A stretch of DNA of 64,000 nucleotides from contig NZ_BFAZ01000005.1 of assembly GCF_003114815.1 (NCBI RefSeq), forward strand, positions 186,001 to 250,000, written 5' to 3'. Positions 25,215 through 33,748 of the stretch are shown in pieces. The notes under the pieces are model-generated. The model searched no databases, was not told where the DNA came from, and was given only the letters and a program-made list of their open reading frames with translations. Positions within the stretch are counted from its first letter, which is position 1; each line of letters begins with the position of its first letter. This stretch comes from Leptospira ellinghausenii. GTDB lineage: Bacteria; Spirochaetota; Leptospiria; Leptospirales; Leptospiraceae. A program made the translations under genes and the position numbers.

Positions 25215-27476
25215 TTATTTCCTAGTTTTTGCATCCAGTAGGTCAAAGGTGATTTGATTTCCATTAAGTTTACCAAAACTCAATACATCAGTTGGACACA
25301 AAGAAACACAAGCAGAACATCTTACACATTGTACACTGTCCATGGGAATCCCACGACTCGCATAACCCATCACATCGATTCCTTGGTGGCAATTTTTTGT
25401 ACAGATATTACATGATATACATTTCTTTTTTTCTGAAAAAATTCGAAACTTACTAAATCTCGCATAAATATGCATAAGCGATGCAAGCGGACAAAACATC
25501 CTACACCAAACTCGGCCCGAGTATAAAAAATAACAACCAACACCGACAACACCAGCGAGTCCAATATCAACAAAAATGTCATAATACAATTTGATGGAAT
25601 CAGCAATCATTTCTCCTAATGTCAAAAAAGGAAACAACGACTTCCCATATACACTTAAGAGTTTTAAGAATGTAAGTAGAAAGGCTAACAAGAGAATGTA
25701 TTGACCCGTATGTTCCCATCGATACGCCGTTGTGGAATGTGGCATTTTTTGACGATGTTCATCTCCTAGAGTTTCGGCAAGCCCACCACAAGAACAAATC
25801 CAACCACAATACACACCTTTTCCATAATGATACACTAATAAAGGAATCAAAACAAAACTAAAGGACAATCCATAAAACAACCAAAATGTGGTGATCCCAC
25901 CGTCATACAAAACACCTATACTGAGAGGCCATGCTAAAATAAATCCATACGCCTTCCAATACGCATCAGAAGGAAAAATTTCCCTTCTCATAAACCCTTC
26001 TGGGCCACCCAAGTACCCAAGATCGCCTAACATTGGCAATATCAATTCAGGCAATAGAAATAAAAAGAAAATCTGGATTCCAATTAAAGACAATGTTTGG
26101 TATAATATGTATTGTGTTTTTCGAACCATCATCCTTCTAATTCCAAAGATCAGAATTGTGAGTGAATACAATAATGTATAATGGAAGGAAGGAAATTTAC
26201 CAAACAATTGGAACTGTTGGTAGGTTGCCAAAAAATAAACTGACAAAAAATACAAAAAGGCAAAAAGGAAATAAGTAACTTTAAACATTTTCCATTTATC
26301 AAACTTTTGTTTGTTTTTGGTAAGAGAAATAGTAACATATAAAATCAAACTCAATACTGAATAAACGGCAAATGTGGAGGCCACTGCAGAAAACCAAAAA
26401 GGACCATAAAAAGAGGCTTTTCCAAAATAAGCAGTGAATGCAAAACTCATAAGGCTCGAAAATCCCAACCAATCCAAAAAATTCTTTTGGTTTTGTAACT
26501 TAACACCAATTTTTTGAAAAAAATGAAGAGGAGGCAAATTACCAATTAAAATATATACTAGATCCGATTTGATTTTGAGAGCTGATTCTTTTACTTTCGC
26601 AAAAACATTCGTTTGGTTAATTTCTGTTAGTGTTGCGTTATAGAGGATTTTAATTTTCCCTTGTGTTGCAAGGGCTAATATCTTTTTAACATTTTCAGAT
26701 TTTGCTTTATTAAATTCATTCCCTCTATGAATAAGTGTGATCTCTTTTGCATATTCAGAACACATAATGGCAGATTCTAATGCCGTATCACCTCCGCCTA
26801 CAATGACAACTGATTGGTCCTTGGTATCTTTTGGATCAATCAAACGGTATAAAACATTCGAACCCATTTCTCCTTTGATTCCTAATTTTTTTGGATCACC
26901 AGATTTTCCCATCGCAATCACAACAGAATTCGTTTGGTATTTAGAGCCAGATTCTGTTTCCAAAGTATAACCAATCTGGTCTTTTTGGATGCGGACAACT
27001 CTTTGGTTTGTTTCAATTTGAATTGGATTTTGTTTTAAAAACTGGTTTAAATCTTTTAGAAGACCTTCCTTCGTTGTATCTACAATTTTGATTGCAGAAC
27101 TTCCAACAAAATCACTTGGTTCAGCAAAGATTGGTTTACCATTGGGATAACTCTGAATGGTTTGGAAAGGTAAATTCGATTCTAAAACGATATACTTTTT
27201 ACCCAATCGTTTTGCTTCTAAAGCACAAGACACACCAGAAGGACCTGAACCAATGATCACTACATCATAACGATCATTTTTAAAATTAGGAATGTGATTC
27301 CATACTTGTACACCACTTTCTGTAGCCATTTTCAAAAGCGGAACACCCGTTAAATCCCCAATCACAAATACATTCGGTAAATTTGTTTCATAGGAGTCCG
27401 ATAATTCTGGGTAAATTTCCACTTCACCAGTGGGAGATGAGTTTTTTAACCAATTAAAATAAACTTGTGGCCACAT
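25215..27476 (-). CDS. thioredoxin-reductase-like flavoprotein fused to a NapH/NosR-like polyferredoxin membrane module
   Basis: 753 residues. Residues about 1-60 look like the C-terminal segment of a thioredoxin reductase (VFVIGDLTGVPLLKMATESG). They are followed by an FAD-binding Rossmann motif GSGPSG at 76-81 and a second nucleotide-binding motif VVIVGGGDTALESA at about 225. From about 340 onward come seven or more membrane helices with two Cys pairs (CGWICSCGG; VWCRMFCPL) as in NapH/NosR/RdxA proteins, then two [4Fe-4S] sites: CISCNICTKNC and CVRCSACVSLCP. The layout suggests electron transfer from NAD(P)H through FAD and Fe-S clusters across or into the membrane; the acceptor is unknown. 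It sits between a histidine kinase (42-bp gap) and glycerate kinase in one operon. Confidence 0.85.
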   Translation of the reverse strand: MWPQVYFNWLKNSSPTGEVEIYPELSDSYETNLPNVFVIGDLTGVPLLKMATESGVQVWNHIPNFKNDRYDVVIIGSGPSGVSCALEAKRLGKKYIVLESNLPFQTIQSYPNGKPIFAEPSDFVGSSAIKIVDTTKEGLLKDLNQFLKQNPIQIETNQRVVRIQKDQIGYTLETESGSKYQTNSVVIAMGKSGDPKKLGIKGEMGSNVLYRLIDPKDTKDQSVVIVGGGDTALESAIMCSEYAKEITLIHRGNEFNKAKSENVKKILALATQGKIKILYNATLTEINQTNVFAKVKESALKIKSDLVYILIGNLPPLHFFQKIGVKLQNQKNFLDWLGFSSLMSFAFTAYFGKASFYGPFWFSAVASTFAVYSVLSLILYVTISLTKNKQKFDKWKMFKVTYFLFAFLYFLSVYFLATYQQFQLFGKFPSFHYTLLYSLTILIFGIRRMMVRKTQYILYQTLSLIGIQIFFLFLLPELILPMLGDLGYLGGPEGFMRREIFPSDAYWKAYGFILAWPLSIGVLYDGGITTFWLFYGLSFSFVLIPLLVYHYGKGVYCGWICSCGGLAETLGDEHRQKMPHSTTAYRWEHTGQYILLLAFLLTFLKLLSVYGKSLFPFLTLGEMIADSIKLYYDIFVDIGLAGVVGVGCYFLYSGRVWCRMFCPLASLMHIYARFSKFRIFSEKKKCISCNICTKNCHQGIDVMGYASRGIPMDSVQCVRCSACVSLCPTDVLSFGKLNGNQITFDLLDAKTRK

Positions 27477-27518
27477 ACCATTGTATTGGACATGTGGTTC
27501 GAAAAAAAAGAAACTAAT

Positions 27519-28823
27519 TTAAGGTGAGTTAGGAATTCTGATTGTGATTTTTGTCCCATGATTTGTTGAACTTGTCACATTCATCGTACATCCCTGGTTC
27601 CTTAACATTTCCGTACAAACTAAAAGGCCTAGTCCAGTTCCTTTTTCACCTTGGGTACCAAATGCTGTTGGAAATGGTTTCCCTTCCCCAATCTGCCGAA
27701 TTTGATCCATTGACATTCCAATTCCCATGTCGACTATACTCAAGTCTACAAATTTTGGTCCCGTCACACTGGTGATGGTAACTGTTCCTTTGGGATGGGA
27801 AAATTTAATCGCATTGGAAAATAAATTCCGAATGACTGTGCTAATCATTCTCTCATCACAGTACACCATTAAAGGATCTGAAAGTTGGATCTGCCATTGG
27901 ATTCCCTTATCCGTTGCTTGTAATTCCAAAATGTCTTTTGCATTTTGGGTCACTGCGCATAAGTTGATGAATTCTAAATGAGTGGGAATTTTTTTGGATT
28001 CATTTCTTACCCAATCAAGTAAATTTTCTAAGACCAAATAAGATTGGTTTGTACTTTTTTTTAATTCTTTAAGTGCAATTAGTAATTCTTCACGGTCCGG
28101 CAATGTTTCGTTTAAATATCCTAAATAGGAATTCATTGTTCCCATCGGACCTTTTAAGTCATGGGCTAATATCGAAAAAATTCGATCTTTATGTTCGTTA
28201 GTTCGTATCATCTCTTGTTGGATACGATTGGTGTTGCGTAAGAAATAAAACATGATGAGGGCAACAAAGAACAAACAAGATGCAACCGAATTGACTCGAA
28301 ACAATTCTTGGATTTTGGGATCATACAATAATGTGCCTTCTTGGAATTTTCCTGGTGTTCCAAAAAATTCAAACCAAATATAAAATAGATTATTGGTCAA
28401 AAAAACAAGAAGGATCCAAAACTTATCTTCGTAAGAGAACAAGACAAATGGGGCTAAAGCAAAAACCAAAAAATAATAATAAAAACCACCTGAATTCCCA
28501 AAACTAATAAAAGAAACAAATACCAGCGGAATCGAAATTGTAAAAATCAAGAAAATCCTAGCAAGTGAATACCGTTCTTTATAATTCAAATATAGTATAT
28601 AAGAAAATATGCAGATAACGGAAAGATGAATGCAGTTCATAATCCAAACATTTGGTGCACCAGCGACTACAAAGAAAATGGAATATTGGATATTGGATAA
28701 AATGCCTAAAATAGCGATTAAATTGGCCAACTGTACCCTAACCGAAGTTTGTAGGTCCAATTGGTGATTGACTCCTAAGTTGAGTAAATACCGTAACCCA
28801 ATTTTTCGGAAAACCAATTTCAT
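27519..28823 (-). CDS. membrane sensor histidine kinase
   Basis: 434 residues. Six hydrophobic helices in the first 195 residues are followed by HisKA with His221 in ILAHDLKGPMG and an HATPase domain (MGIGMSMDQI, GEKGTGLGLLVC). There is little extracytoplasmic sequence, so it may sense a membrane or intramembrane signal. Its ATG overlaps the TGA of the upstream phosphatase gene by four bases (ATGA), so the two are translationally coupled and probably work in one pathway. No response regulator is encoded in the operon. Downstream are the flavin/Fe-S protein and glycerate kinase. Confidence 0.87.
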   Translation of the reverse strand: MKLVFRKIGLRYLLNLGVNHQLDLQTSVRVQLANLIAILGILSNIQYSIFFVVAGAPNVWIMNCIHLSVICIFSYILYLNYKERYSLARIFLIFTISIPLVFVSFISFGNSGGFYYYFLVFALAPFVLFSYEDKFWILLVFLTNNLFYIWFEFFGTPGKFQEGTLLYDPKIQELFRVNSVASCLFFVALIMFYFLRNTNRIQQEMIRTNEHKDRIFSILAHDLKGPMGTMNSYLGYLNETLPDREELLIALKELKKSTNQSYLVLENLLDWVRNESKKIPTHLEFINLCAVTQNAKDILELQATDKGIQWQIQLSDPLMVYCDERMISTVIRNLFSNAIKFSHPKGTVTITSVTGPKFVDLSIVDMGIGMSMDQIRQIGEGKPFPTAFGTQGEKGTGLGLLVCTEMLRNQGCTMNVTSSTNHGTKITIRIPNSP

Positions 28824-30706
28824 AGGAAATCGATCGTAAAGTAAGTTACATCATCTGACAATCGAAAAGTAAATTTTTTGATTTCCGATTTGATTTTTTC
28901 GTTTAGTTCCTTAGGACTTAATGCAATTCCTTCTATCAGTTGGGATCGAAGTCGGGCTTCTCCGAACATTTCCTTTGTTCGGTTATGACTTTCTGTGATT
29001 CCATCCGTATAAAAAAAGAATCGATCTCCTGGTAGTAGTGGATGTGTAAATGTTTCTAAAAACACATCCTTTTTCCAACCCATGATTGGCCCACGACCAC
29101 CTAATGCCTCCAATGTGTTTTCCTTTCGATTTTGGTGGAATGGACTTGGATGTCCCATAACAGAATACTGAAACACTTGATTTTTCAAGTCAAAATGACT
29201 TGCTACTGCCGTGATGTAGTTTTTCTCAACAACTGGTAACATCTTTAAATTTAATTCAGTTAAAAATTGAGATGGATCTTTTATTTTTGGTGCAATTTCC
29301 AGAAAATTCACTTTTAACATCCCTGCAATGAGTGCAGCAGCAATCCCATGCCCTAAAACATCGCATAACAAAAAAGTAAGTGAACCATCCTCGTGAATGT
29401 AGTAATCAAAATAATCCCCACCAATCTTTTCCATAGGCATAAACATAGAGGCTACATTTAGAGTTTGGTATTGAAATTCCATAGGTGGGATTAACTTGGA
29501 TTGTAGACTTGCTGCCATGACCAAATCATCATGTAAAAGTTTATATTGTTTTTGTAATTCTTGTGTTCTGAGAGTTACAATCATCTCCAAGGATTCATTT
29601 AAATTACGTAGCTCTCTTTTGGTTCTCGAACTTTGTAAGGCAATGGCAAGAACTCCGGAAAATAAAAATGTTAATATTCCATATTGGGTTAAGTATGCAT
29701 TTTTTCCTGTGATGAAATCTGTTAATACATCAGCAATTCCAAAAAATGTAGCAAGTAGTGCACCCAATGAGACAACAATCGCTTCTGGTGATTTATTATA
29801 ATTTCGAGCAAGCAGTTGGACTAAAATTGGTACTTTAATTCCAAGTAAAATATACCAAACATACACAAAATAAAACCGAACATCCGGATTGAGTTCCAAT
29901 AATTGGATCAACGCCAAAATAGAATCGAATAAAAAGGTTAGGAAGGCAATCTTTGTAATCCTTCGTTCAAATAATGTATGAACGAATAACATGATAAATA
30001 CGGGGAAGATAAATTGGCAAAAGAAAAGTAACCTCACCAATATTTCTGGATTGATCCCTAAAAAGTGAATTTTGTTTAAGGCAGGTAAACGCCAACATAC
30101 AAAAAAAATAGCAGTTCCCGCTAGATACAATCCAGATTTAGAAGAACGATTTAAGGCATATCCAATTGCTTGTTGTAAAAAAATGCCAAAAAATAAGGCC
30201 GCCATAACTATCTGATTTACATCTTCGTAAATCATTTTGTCTTTGATCTCATTTTGAGTACCAAACATGGGAGTTGACCTGAACAATCCACAACGGAATT
30301 GGGTTTCTCTACATTCAATTTCCACCTCTAGATGATTCTCACCTAACAATATAATTGAATTTGGAATTTCATAATAACGAACCTTATGCCAATACGCATA
30401 ATAATTTGGTGATAAACCACCCGTCGTACCAATTCGTTTTCCATTCCAAAAAGTTTGGTCTGCGGAATGGACACGATCTAAATACACTGATAATGAAGAT
30501 TCTGGTAATTTTGTGATGGGAATTGTTAGATGGTATTTCCCTTTCAGTGGTACTTTATATCCTTGTTCGACAAGTGGTACTCCAACCTGAATTTGTTTAG
30601 GATTTGATTCTCCTTCTAATTGGAATGTCCAACCAGATTCCAAGGGAATCATTTCCGCCGAAAGGGAAACACTAAACAAGAATACACACAAAAGGTACTT
30701 CATCAT
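28820..30706 (-). CDS. 7TM-DISM / SpoIIE-type protein serine phosphatase (RsbU-like), second copy
   Basis: About 628 residues from ATG 30706. An earlier in-frame start at 30829 would add 41 residues before a clear signal peptide (MMKYLLCVFLFSVSLSAE), so the internal Met pair is preferred. An extracytoplasmic jelly-roll-like domain (about 20-165) is followed by seven membrane helices (about 170-370), a coiled-coil linker, and a PP2C/SpoIIE domain with IGGDYFDYY, LLCDVLGHGIAAALIAGM and FFYTDGITESHN. It is expected to dephosphorylate an anti-sigma antagonist in response to an external signal. The stop overlaps the kinase start (ATGA). It heads the operon ending in glycerate kinase and resembles the protein at 14932 in layout, though its outer domain differs. 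Confidence 0.87.
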   Translation of the reverse strand: MMKYLLCVFLFSVSLSAEMIPLESGWTFQLEGESNPKQIQVGVPLVEQGYKVPLKGKYHLTIPITKLPESSLSVYLDRVHSADQTFWNGKRIGTTGGLSPNYYAYWHKVRYYEIPNSIILLGENHLEVEIECRETQFRCGLFRSTPMFGTQNEIKDKMIYEDVNQIVMAALFFGIFLQQAIGYALNRSSKSGLYLAGTAIFFVCWRLPALNKIHFLGINPEILVRLLFFCQFIFPVFIMLFVHTLFERRITKIAFLTFLFDSILALIQLLELNPDVRFYFVYVWYILLGIKVPILVQLLARNYNKSPEAIVVSLGALLATFFGIADVLTDFITGKNAYLTQYGILTFLFSGVLAIALQSSRTKRELRNLNESLEMIVTLRTQELQKQYKLLHDDLVMAASLQSKLIPPMEFQYQTLNVASMFMPMEKIGGDYFDYYIHEDGSLTFLLCDVLGHGIAAALIAGMLKVNFLEIAPKIKDPSQFLTELNLKMLPVVEKNYITAVASHFDLKNQVFQYSVMGHPSPFHQNRKENTLEALGGRGPIMGWKKDVFLETFTHPLLPGDRFFFYTDGITESHNRTKEMFGEARLRSQLIEGIALSPKELNEKIKSEIKKFTFRLSDDVTYFTIDFL

Positions 30707-31048
30707 GGTACTTGGTTGGAACACCGAGAGGATTGAAATGTGATTCTTGGGAAGTGCAAGGATTTTTTTCCACTTGGCAGACTCACAAATTGAATCCCCA
30801 CTCACCAAAAAACCATCACAAATAATCATACGCGATTGTTTGCATTAACCAATGTTAGTCGAATATTAAATTCAGATGTCCAATCGGAAAGATTTCCAAA
30901 TCCTTTTCAAACCGAATGGGTCTCGGAAAGGTACAGTGGTTTTGTAGTAAATTTCACAAGTTGGCAAGAAATTCGCATGAAAAGAGGCGACTTTTACATT
31001 TAGACTTAGTCTAATTATTGACAAAATTAGGTAGGGAGAGAAATTGAA
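30707..31048. other. divergent intergenic region between phosphatase operon and Fur-family gene
   Basis: 342 bases without a supported gene. The left part could encode an N-terminal extension of the phosphatase if a start at 30829 were used, but no ribosome-binding site supports that. The right end holds a 7-1-7 palindrome (31000-31014) and the ribosome-binding site AGGGAGAG (31033-31040) of the Fur-family gene. Nothing else was recognised. Confidence 0.6.
31000..31014. promoter_or_regulatory. 7-1-7 inverted repeat, candidate Fur/PerR-type operator
   Basis: TTAGACT-T-AGTCTAA is a perfect 7-1-7 palindrome, the geometry of Fur and PerR boxes. It ends 34 bases before the start of a Fur-family gene, so autoregulation is likely. 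A TTGACA lies just downstream (31018-31023) but has no well-placed -10 partner. Confidence 0.7.
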
Positions 31049-31483
31049 ATGGTAATGGATTTAAGTTACCAAAGAACAAAGGAACTTTTGGAATCCCATG
31101 GAATTCGGCCTACTTCCCAACGATTGGAAATGGCACACCTACTCCTTGAGAAACACCAACATTTGTTTGCCGAAGAAGTTTTCCATTTGGTGAATACTCA
31201 CTTTCCCCATGCATCACGTGCTACCATTTTCAATAACCTAAAATTATTCGCGGAAAGAGGTTTGCTCGGAACTTTAGAACTAAAGGCAGGTGTCACTCAT
31301 TTTGACTCGAATATGGGTGTCCACCACCATGCACTGGATGAAACTTCAGGAGAGATTGTTGACATAGAACTCAATGATTCTCTGGAGGAAAAGGTTCTAG
31401 CAGAATTGAAGGAAAGTTATTTTCAGAAAACTGGAAAAGAATTACAAAACCCAAAACTTGTCATTACCTTAAGAGGGAAATAA
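31049..31483 (+). CDS. Fur-family transcriptional regulator lacking the structural zinc CxxC
   Basis: 144 residues. Winged helix at about 10-85 (GIRPTSQRLEMAHLL; SRATIFNNLKLFAERGLL) and a dimer domain with THFDSNMGVHHHAL, the regulatory metal-site region of Fur and PerR. The two CxxC pairs that hold structural zinc in most relatives are absent: where the first pair normally stands the sequence is DETSGE, and no cysteine occurs in the protein. The Asp and His ligands resemble PerR, so it may sense peroxide or a metal, but that is inference. ATG 31049 is chosen because AGGGAGAG lies about 9 bases upstream; another ATG follows two codons later. A 7-1-7 palindrome lies just upstream. Confidence 0.85.
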   Translation: MVMDLSYQRTKELLESHGIRPTSQRLEMAHLLLEKHQHLFAEEVFHLVNTHFPHASRATIFNNLKLFAERGLLGTLELKAGVTHFDSNMGVHHHALDETSGEIVDIELNDSLEEKVLAELKESYFQKTGKELQNPKLVITLRGK

Positions 31484-31507
31484 ATTTCCCCCAAGGCTTT
31501 CTGAATC

Positions 31508-31879
31508 TTATTTTTTAACTTTATCTCGGTATTTGATCGCAAGTGCGGATGCATTCCATATCACTCGATTCCAAACAACAAGCAAGATACTTTTTTGTCT
31601 AATTTCAAACCGATAGTTGATGATATCATCTCCACCTTTTTCTCTCGCTTGTTTTAATAAATCACTGTAACCAGTTTCTCCCGTTAAAACGACTAAAAAC
31701 CAAGTTACGAATTCACCTTGGGTTTCAACCGGACCAATGATTTGGTAGTCATCAGAATTCATAACATACTGAGTCATGTTGGCAGCAAGACCTGGCGTAC
31801 GTAACTCTGAATAGACACAATTCCCAAGTAAGGAACCAACTAACAACAATGGTAAAATGCGAAACAGAAACTTTTTCAT
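31508..31879 (-). CDS. small lipoprotein of unknown function
   Basis: 123 residues with signal MKKFLFRILPLLLVGSLLGNC and a lipobox-like site at Cys21. After Cys the sequence VYSELRTPGLAANMTQYV and IIGPVETQGEF, then a later ALAIKY, resembles small bacterial lipoproteins of the TRL type, which lack known functions. It is convergent with the Fur-family gene (24-base gap) and divergent from the panE-like gene. No partner gene is evident. Lipoprotein prediction is good; family placement is weak. Confidence 0.7.
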   Translation of the reverse strand: MKKFLFRILPLLLVGSLLGNCVYSELRTPGLAANMTQYVMNSDDYQIIGPVETQGEFVTWFLVVLTGETGYSDLLKQAREKGGDDIINYRFEIRQKSILLVVWNRVIWNASALAIKYRDKVKK

Positions 31880-31982
31880 TTTAAACCCCTTTTTGATGGA
31901 TTTCTTTTTTTACTGAAATTCAAAAAAGAGTCAATAAAAAAGAGCAGATTTTTCTTTATGATGGCATAGAATCGTTTTAAAT

Positions 31983-32966
31983 ATGAACGATGGATATCCT
32001 TCGATTGCAATTTGTGGAATTGGCTCTGTTACTGTTACCATAGTACATGCCTTTCACCAAAACAAAGTTCCTTATAAAATCCTTTGCAAAGACCAAAACA
32101 GACTTTTTTCCTTAAAGGAAAAACCAATCCAATTCAAAGGTCCAAATGGTGTTACTACCGATATAGACTTAATAGACCATTTAATATTAATTCAAGATAA
32201 CACCGAAACATTTGACTACATCATCTTAGGATGTAAAAATCAATTATTAAAAGATTACCTTACACTCACAAAAAACCATTTAAACCCAAACGGGAAATGG
32301 TTCTTAATTCAAAACGGCTTACCCGAAGAACATTTTTCGAATCTTAAAAACAAAATCATTTCTGGGGTTGTTGGATGGAACACACAACTGTTAGAAAATG
32401 GAATCTACTTTCAGTCCAATCCAGGTAGTTTAGTACTCGGTGGATCGGACCAAACCAAACCAAATTCGATCTGGGAAACACTACTTAATCCTTGGATCGA
32501 TGTTGTACTCACCGAGCACATTACTGGATTTAGGTGGCATAAACTTGCCATCAATTCCATCATCAATGGACTTGCGGCTTCCAAACAATTGAGTTTGGGA
32601 CAATTATTTTTAAATCGAAAAGGACGCAACCAAGCAATTACGGTTCTCACTGAAATCAAAGAATTGATGTCCAAGTTGCAAATCAAAGAAGGAGTGGTTC
32701 CTGGTTCATTTCCCATCCAAAAACTTGGTGGAGGGAAAGGATCATTACCACTTTGGATTCGCCATTTGGTTCTGATCTTACTGGGATTAAAGTATTTTAG
32801 AATCAGAACCTCAATGGTCCAGGACCTAGATCATAAACGAAAAACAGAAATTGAATTTATCAATGGCGAAGTCGTAAGTGAAGCCATTAAAATCGGATTA
32901 CCAGTTCCCGCGAATGAAAGGATTGTGAATGAAGTATTGAAAATAGAAAGTGAATTCCCCTCGTAA
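31983..32966 (+). CDS. panE: 2-dehydropantoate 2-reductase (ketopantoate reductase)
   Basis: 327 residues. An N-terminal Rossmann fold with IAICGIGSVTVTIVHAF (about 8-24) is followed by FRWHKLAINSIINGLAA, with the catalytic Lys and conserved Asn, and the C-terminal family signature SMVQDLDHKRKTEIEFINGE. The enzyme uses NADPH to make pantoate for coenzyme A. The dinucleotide motif GIGSVT differs slightly from the usual GAGAIG, so a paralogue acting on another 2-keto acid cannot be excluded. It is a single gene, with a winged-helix gene convergent 12 bases downstream. Confidence 0.85.
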   Translation: MNDGYPSIAICGIGSVTVTIVHAFHQNKVPYKILCKDQNRLFSLKEKPIQFKGPNGVTTDIDLIDHLILIQDNTETFDYIILGCKNQLLKDYLTLTKNHLNPNGKWFLIQNGLPEEHFSNLKNKIISGVVGWNTQLLENGIYFQSNPGSLVLGGSDQTKPNSIWETLLNPWIDVVLTEHITGFRWHKLAINSIINGLAASKQLSLGQLFLNRKGRNQAITVLTEIKELMSKLQIKEGVVPGSFPIQKLGGGKGSLPLWIRHLVLILLGLKYFRIRTSMVQDLDHKRKTEIEFINGEVVSEAIKIGLPVPANERIVNEVLKIESEFPS

Positions 32967-32978
32967 CAGATTTGGGAA

Positions 32979-33293
32979 TTACTTTCCTAATTTCAAAAGT
33001 TCGGAGATTGTATGATTGGCTTCGACAGGGTGTCTAAGTTTCTGATCCGTTTGGATGATGTATTGATTCCGGCGCCCATCTTTACTTTTCTGTAATACAG
33101 ACGCATCCACTAAATCTTTCACAATGGTTTGGACAGCTCTTTCCGTAATCCCAACAAGCACTGCTACATCCTTCAGACGCATTTCTGGGTCCTTACTCAA
33201 ACAAATGAGTACGTGAGCGTGATTTGATAAAAACGTCCATTGTCCTAATTTTTTAGGACTTTCTTTCGGTTTCCGTTTTAAGTCTTTTGTCAT
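32979..33293 (-). CDS. small winged-helix DNA-binding protein (MarR/ArsR-like)
   Basis: 104 residues, essentially one winged helix: LICLSKDPEMRLKDVAVLVG, ITERAVQTIVKDLVDASV and a wing with KSKDGRRNQYII. There is no cysteine and no ligand domain. Proteins like this usually act as dimeric repressors of neighbouring genes. It starts 25 bases after the DoxX-family gene on the same strand, and the pair may be an operon. Fold call good; target unknown. Confidence 0.75.
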   Translation of the reverse strand: MTKDLKRKPKESPKKLGQWTFLSNHAHVLICLSKDPEMRLKDVAVLVGITERAVQTIVKDLVDASVLQKSKDGRRNQYIIQTDQKLRHPVEANHTISELLKLGK

Positions 33294-33318
33294 TCGATCT
33301 TAGAACCTTAATTTTCGA

Positions 33319-33702
33319 TTATGTAGATTCAGACAATTTGAAATCACGAACGGCCCATGCCCAATATATAAACAAAAATTGAAATGGTAACCTAACATAT
33401 AATGCCCAAATCGGAAATCCAAAGTCCTTTCCGTCTAACGCTTCTAATAACATATTGATATTAGCAGGATAAATCGCGAGGAGGAGTAGGATGATTCCAT
33501 AACATGCCAATTTTCTCATCCTTTCGTATAAAACAAGAAGGCCAAGAGTGATTTCAGAAAGTCCACTGGTGACATTGAGTAATTCGTGAAACGGTAGATA
33601 GTCAGGCATCATTTCCAGGTAAAATTCAGGTGAAAAAAAATGGTTTGTGCCTGCGACTATATAAAACAAAGCGAGGGAATACACGAAAAACTTTTTCATC
33701 AC
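33319..33702 (-). CDS. DoxX-family membrane protein
   Basis: 127 residues with four hydrophobic helices. The N-terminal pattern LALFYIVAGTNHFFSPEFYLEMMPDYLP and the later TSGLSEITLGLLVL are typical of DoxX-like proteins, small integral membrane proteins linked in some bacteria to redox homeostasis. The specific role is unknown. It lies just before a small winged-helix gene on the same strand, which may regulate it. Confidence 0.8.
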   Translation of the reverse strand: MMKKFFVYSLALFYIVAGTNHFFSPEFYLEMMPDYLPFHELLNVTSGLSEITLGLLVLYERMRKLACYGIILLLLAIYPANINMLLEALDGKDFGFPIWALYVRLPFQFLFIYWAWAVRDFKLSEST

Positions 33703-33748
33703 CGAACTAAATCACAGATTGGAAAAATTGATACAAATTTTAGAAGGA

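Noticed and set aside
31475..31490. GGGAAATAAATTTCCC at the end of the Fur-family gene
   Set aside because: It overlaps the stop codon and has no T-run; weak evidence for a terminator.
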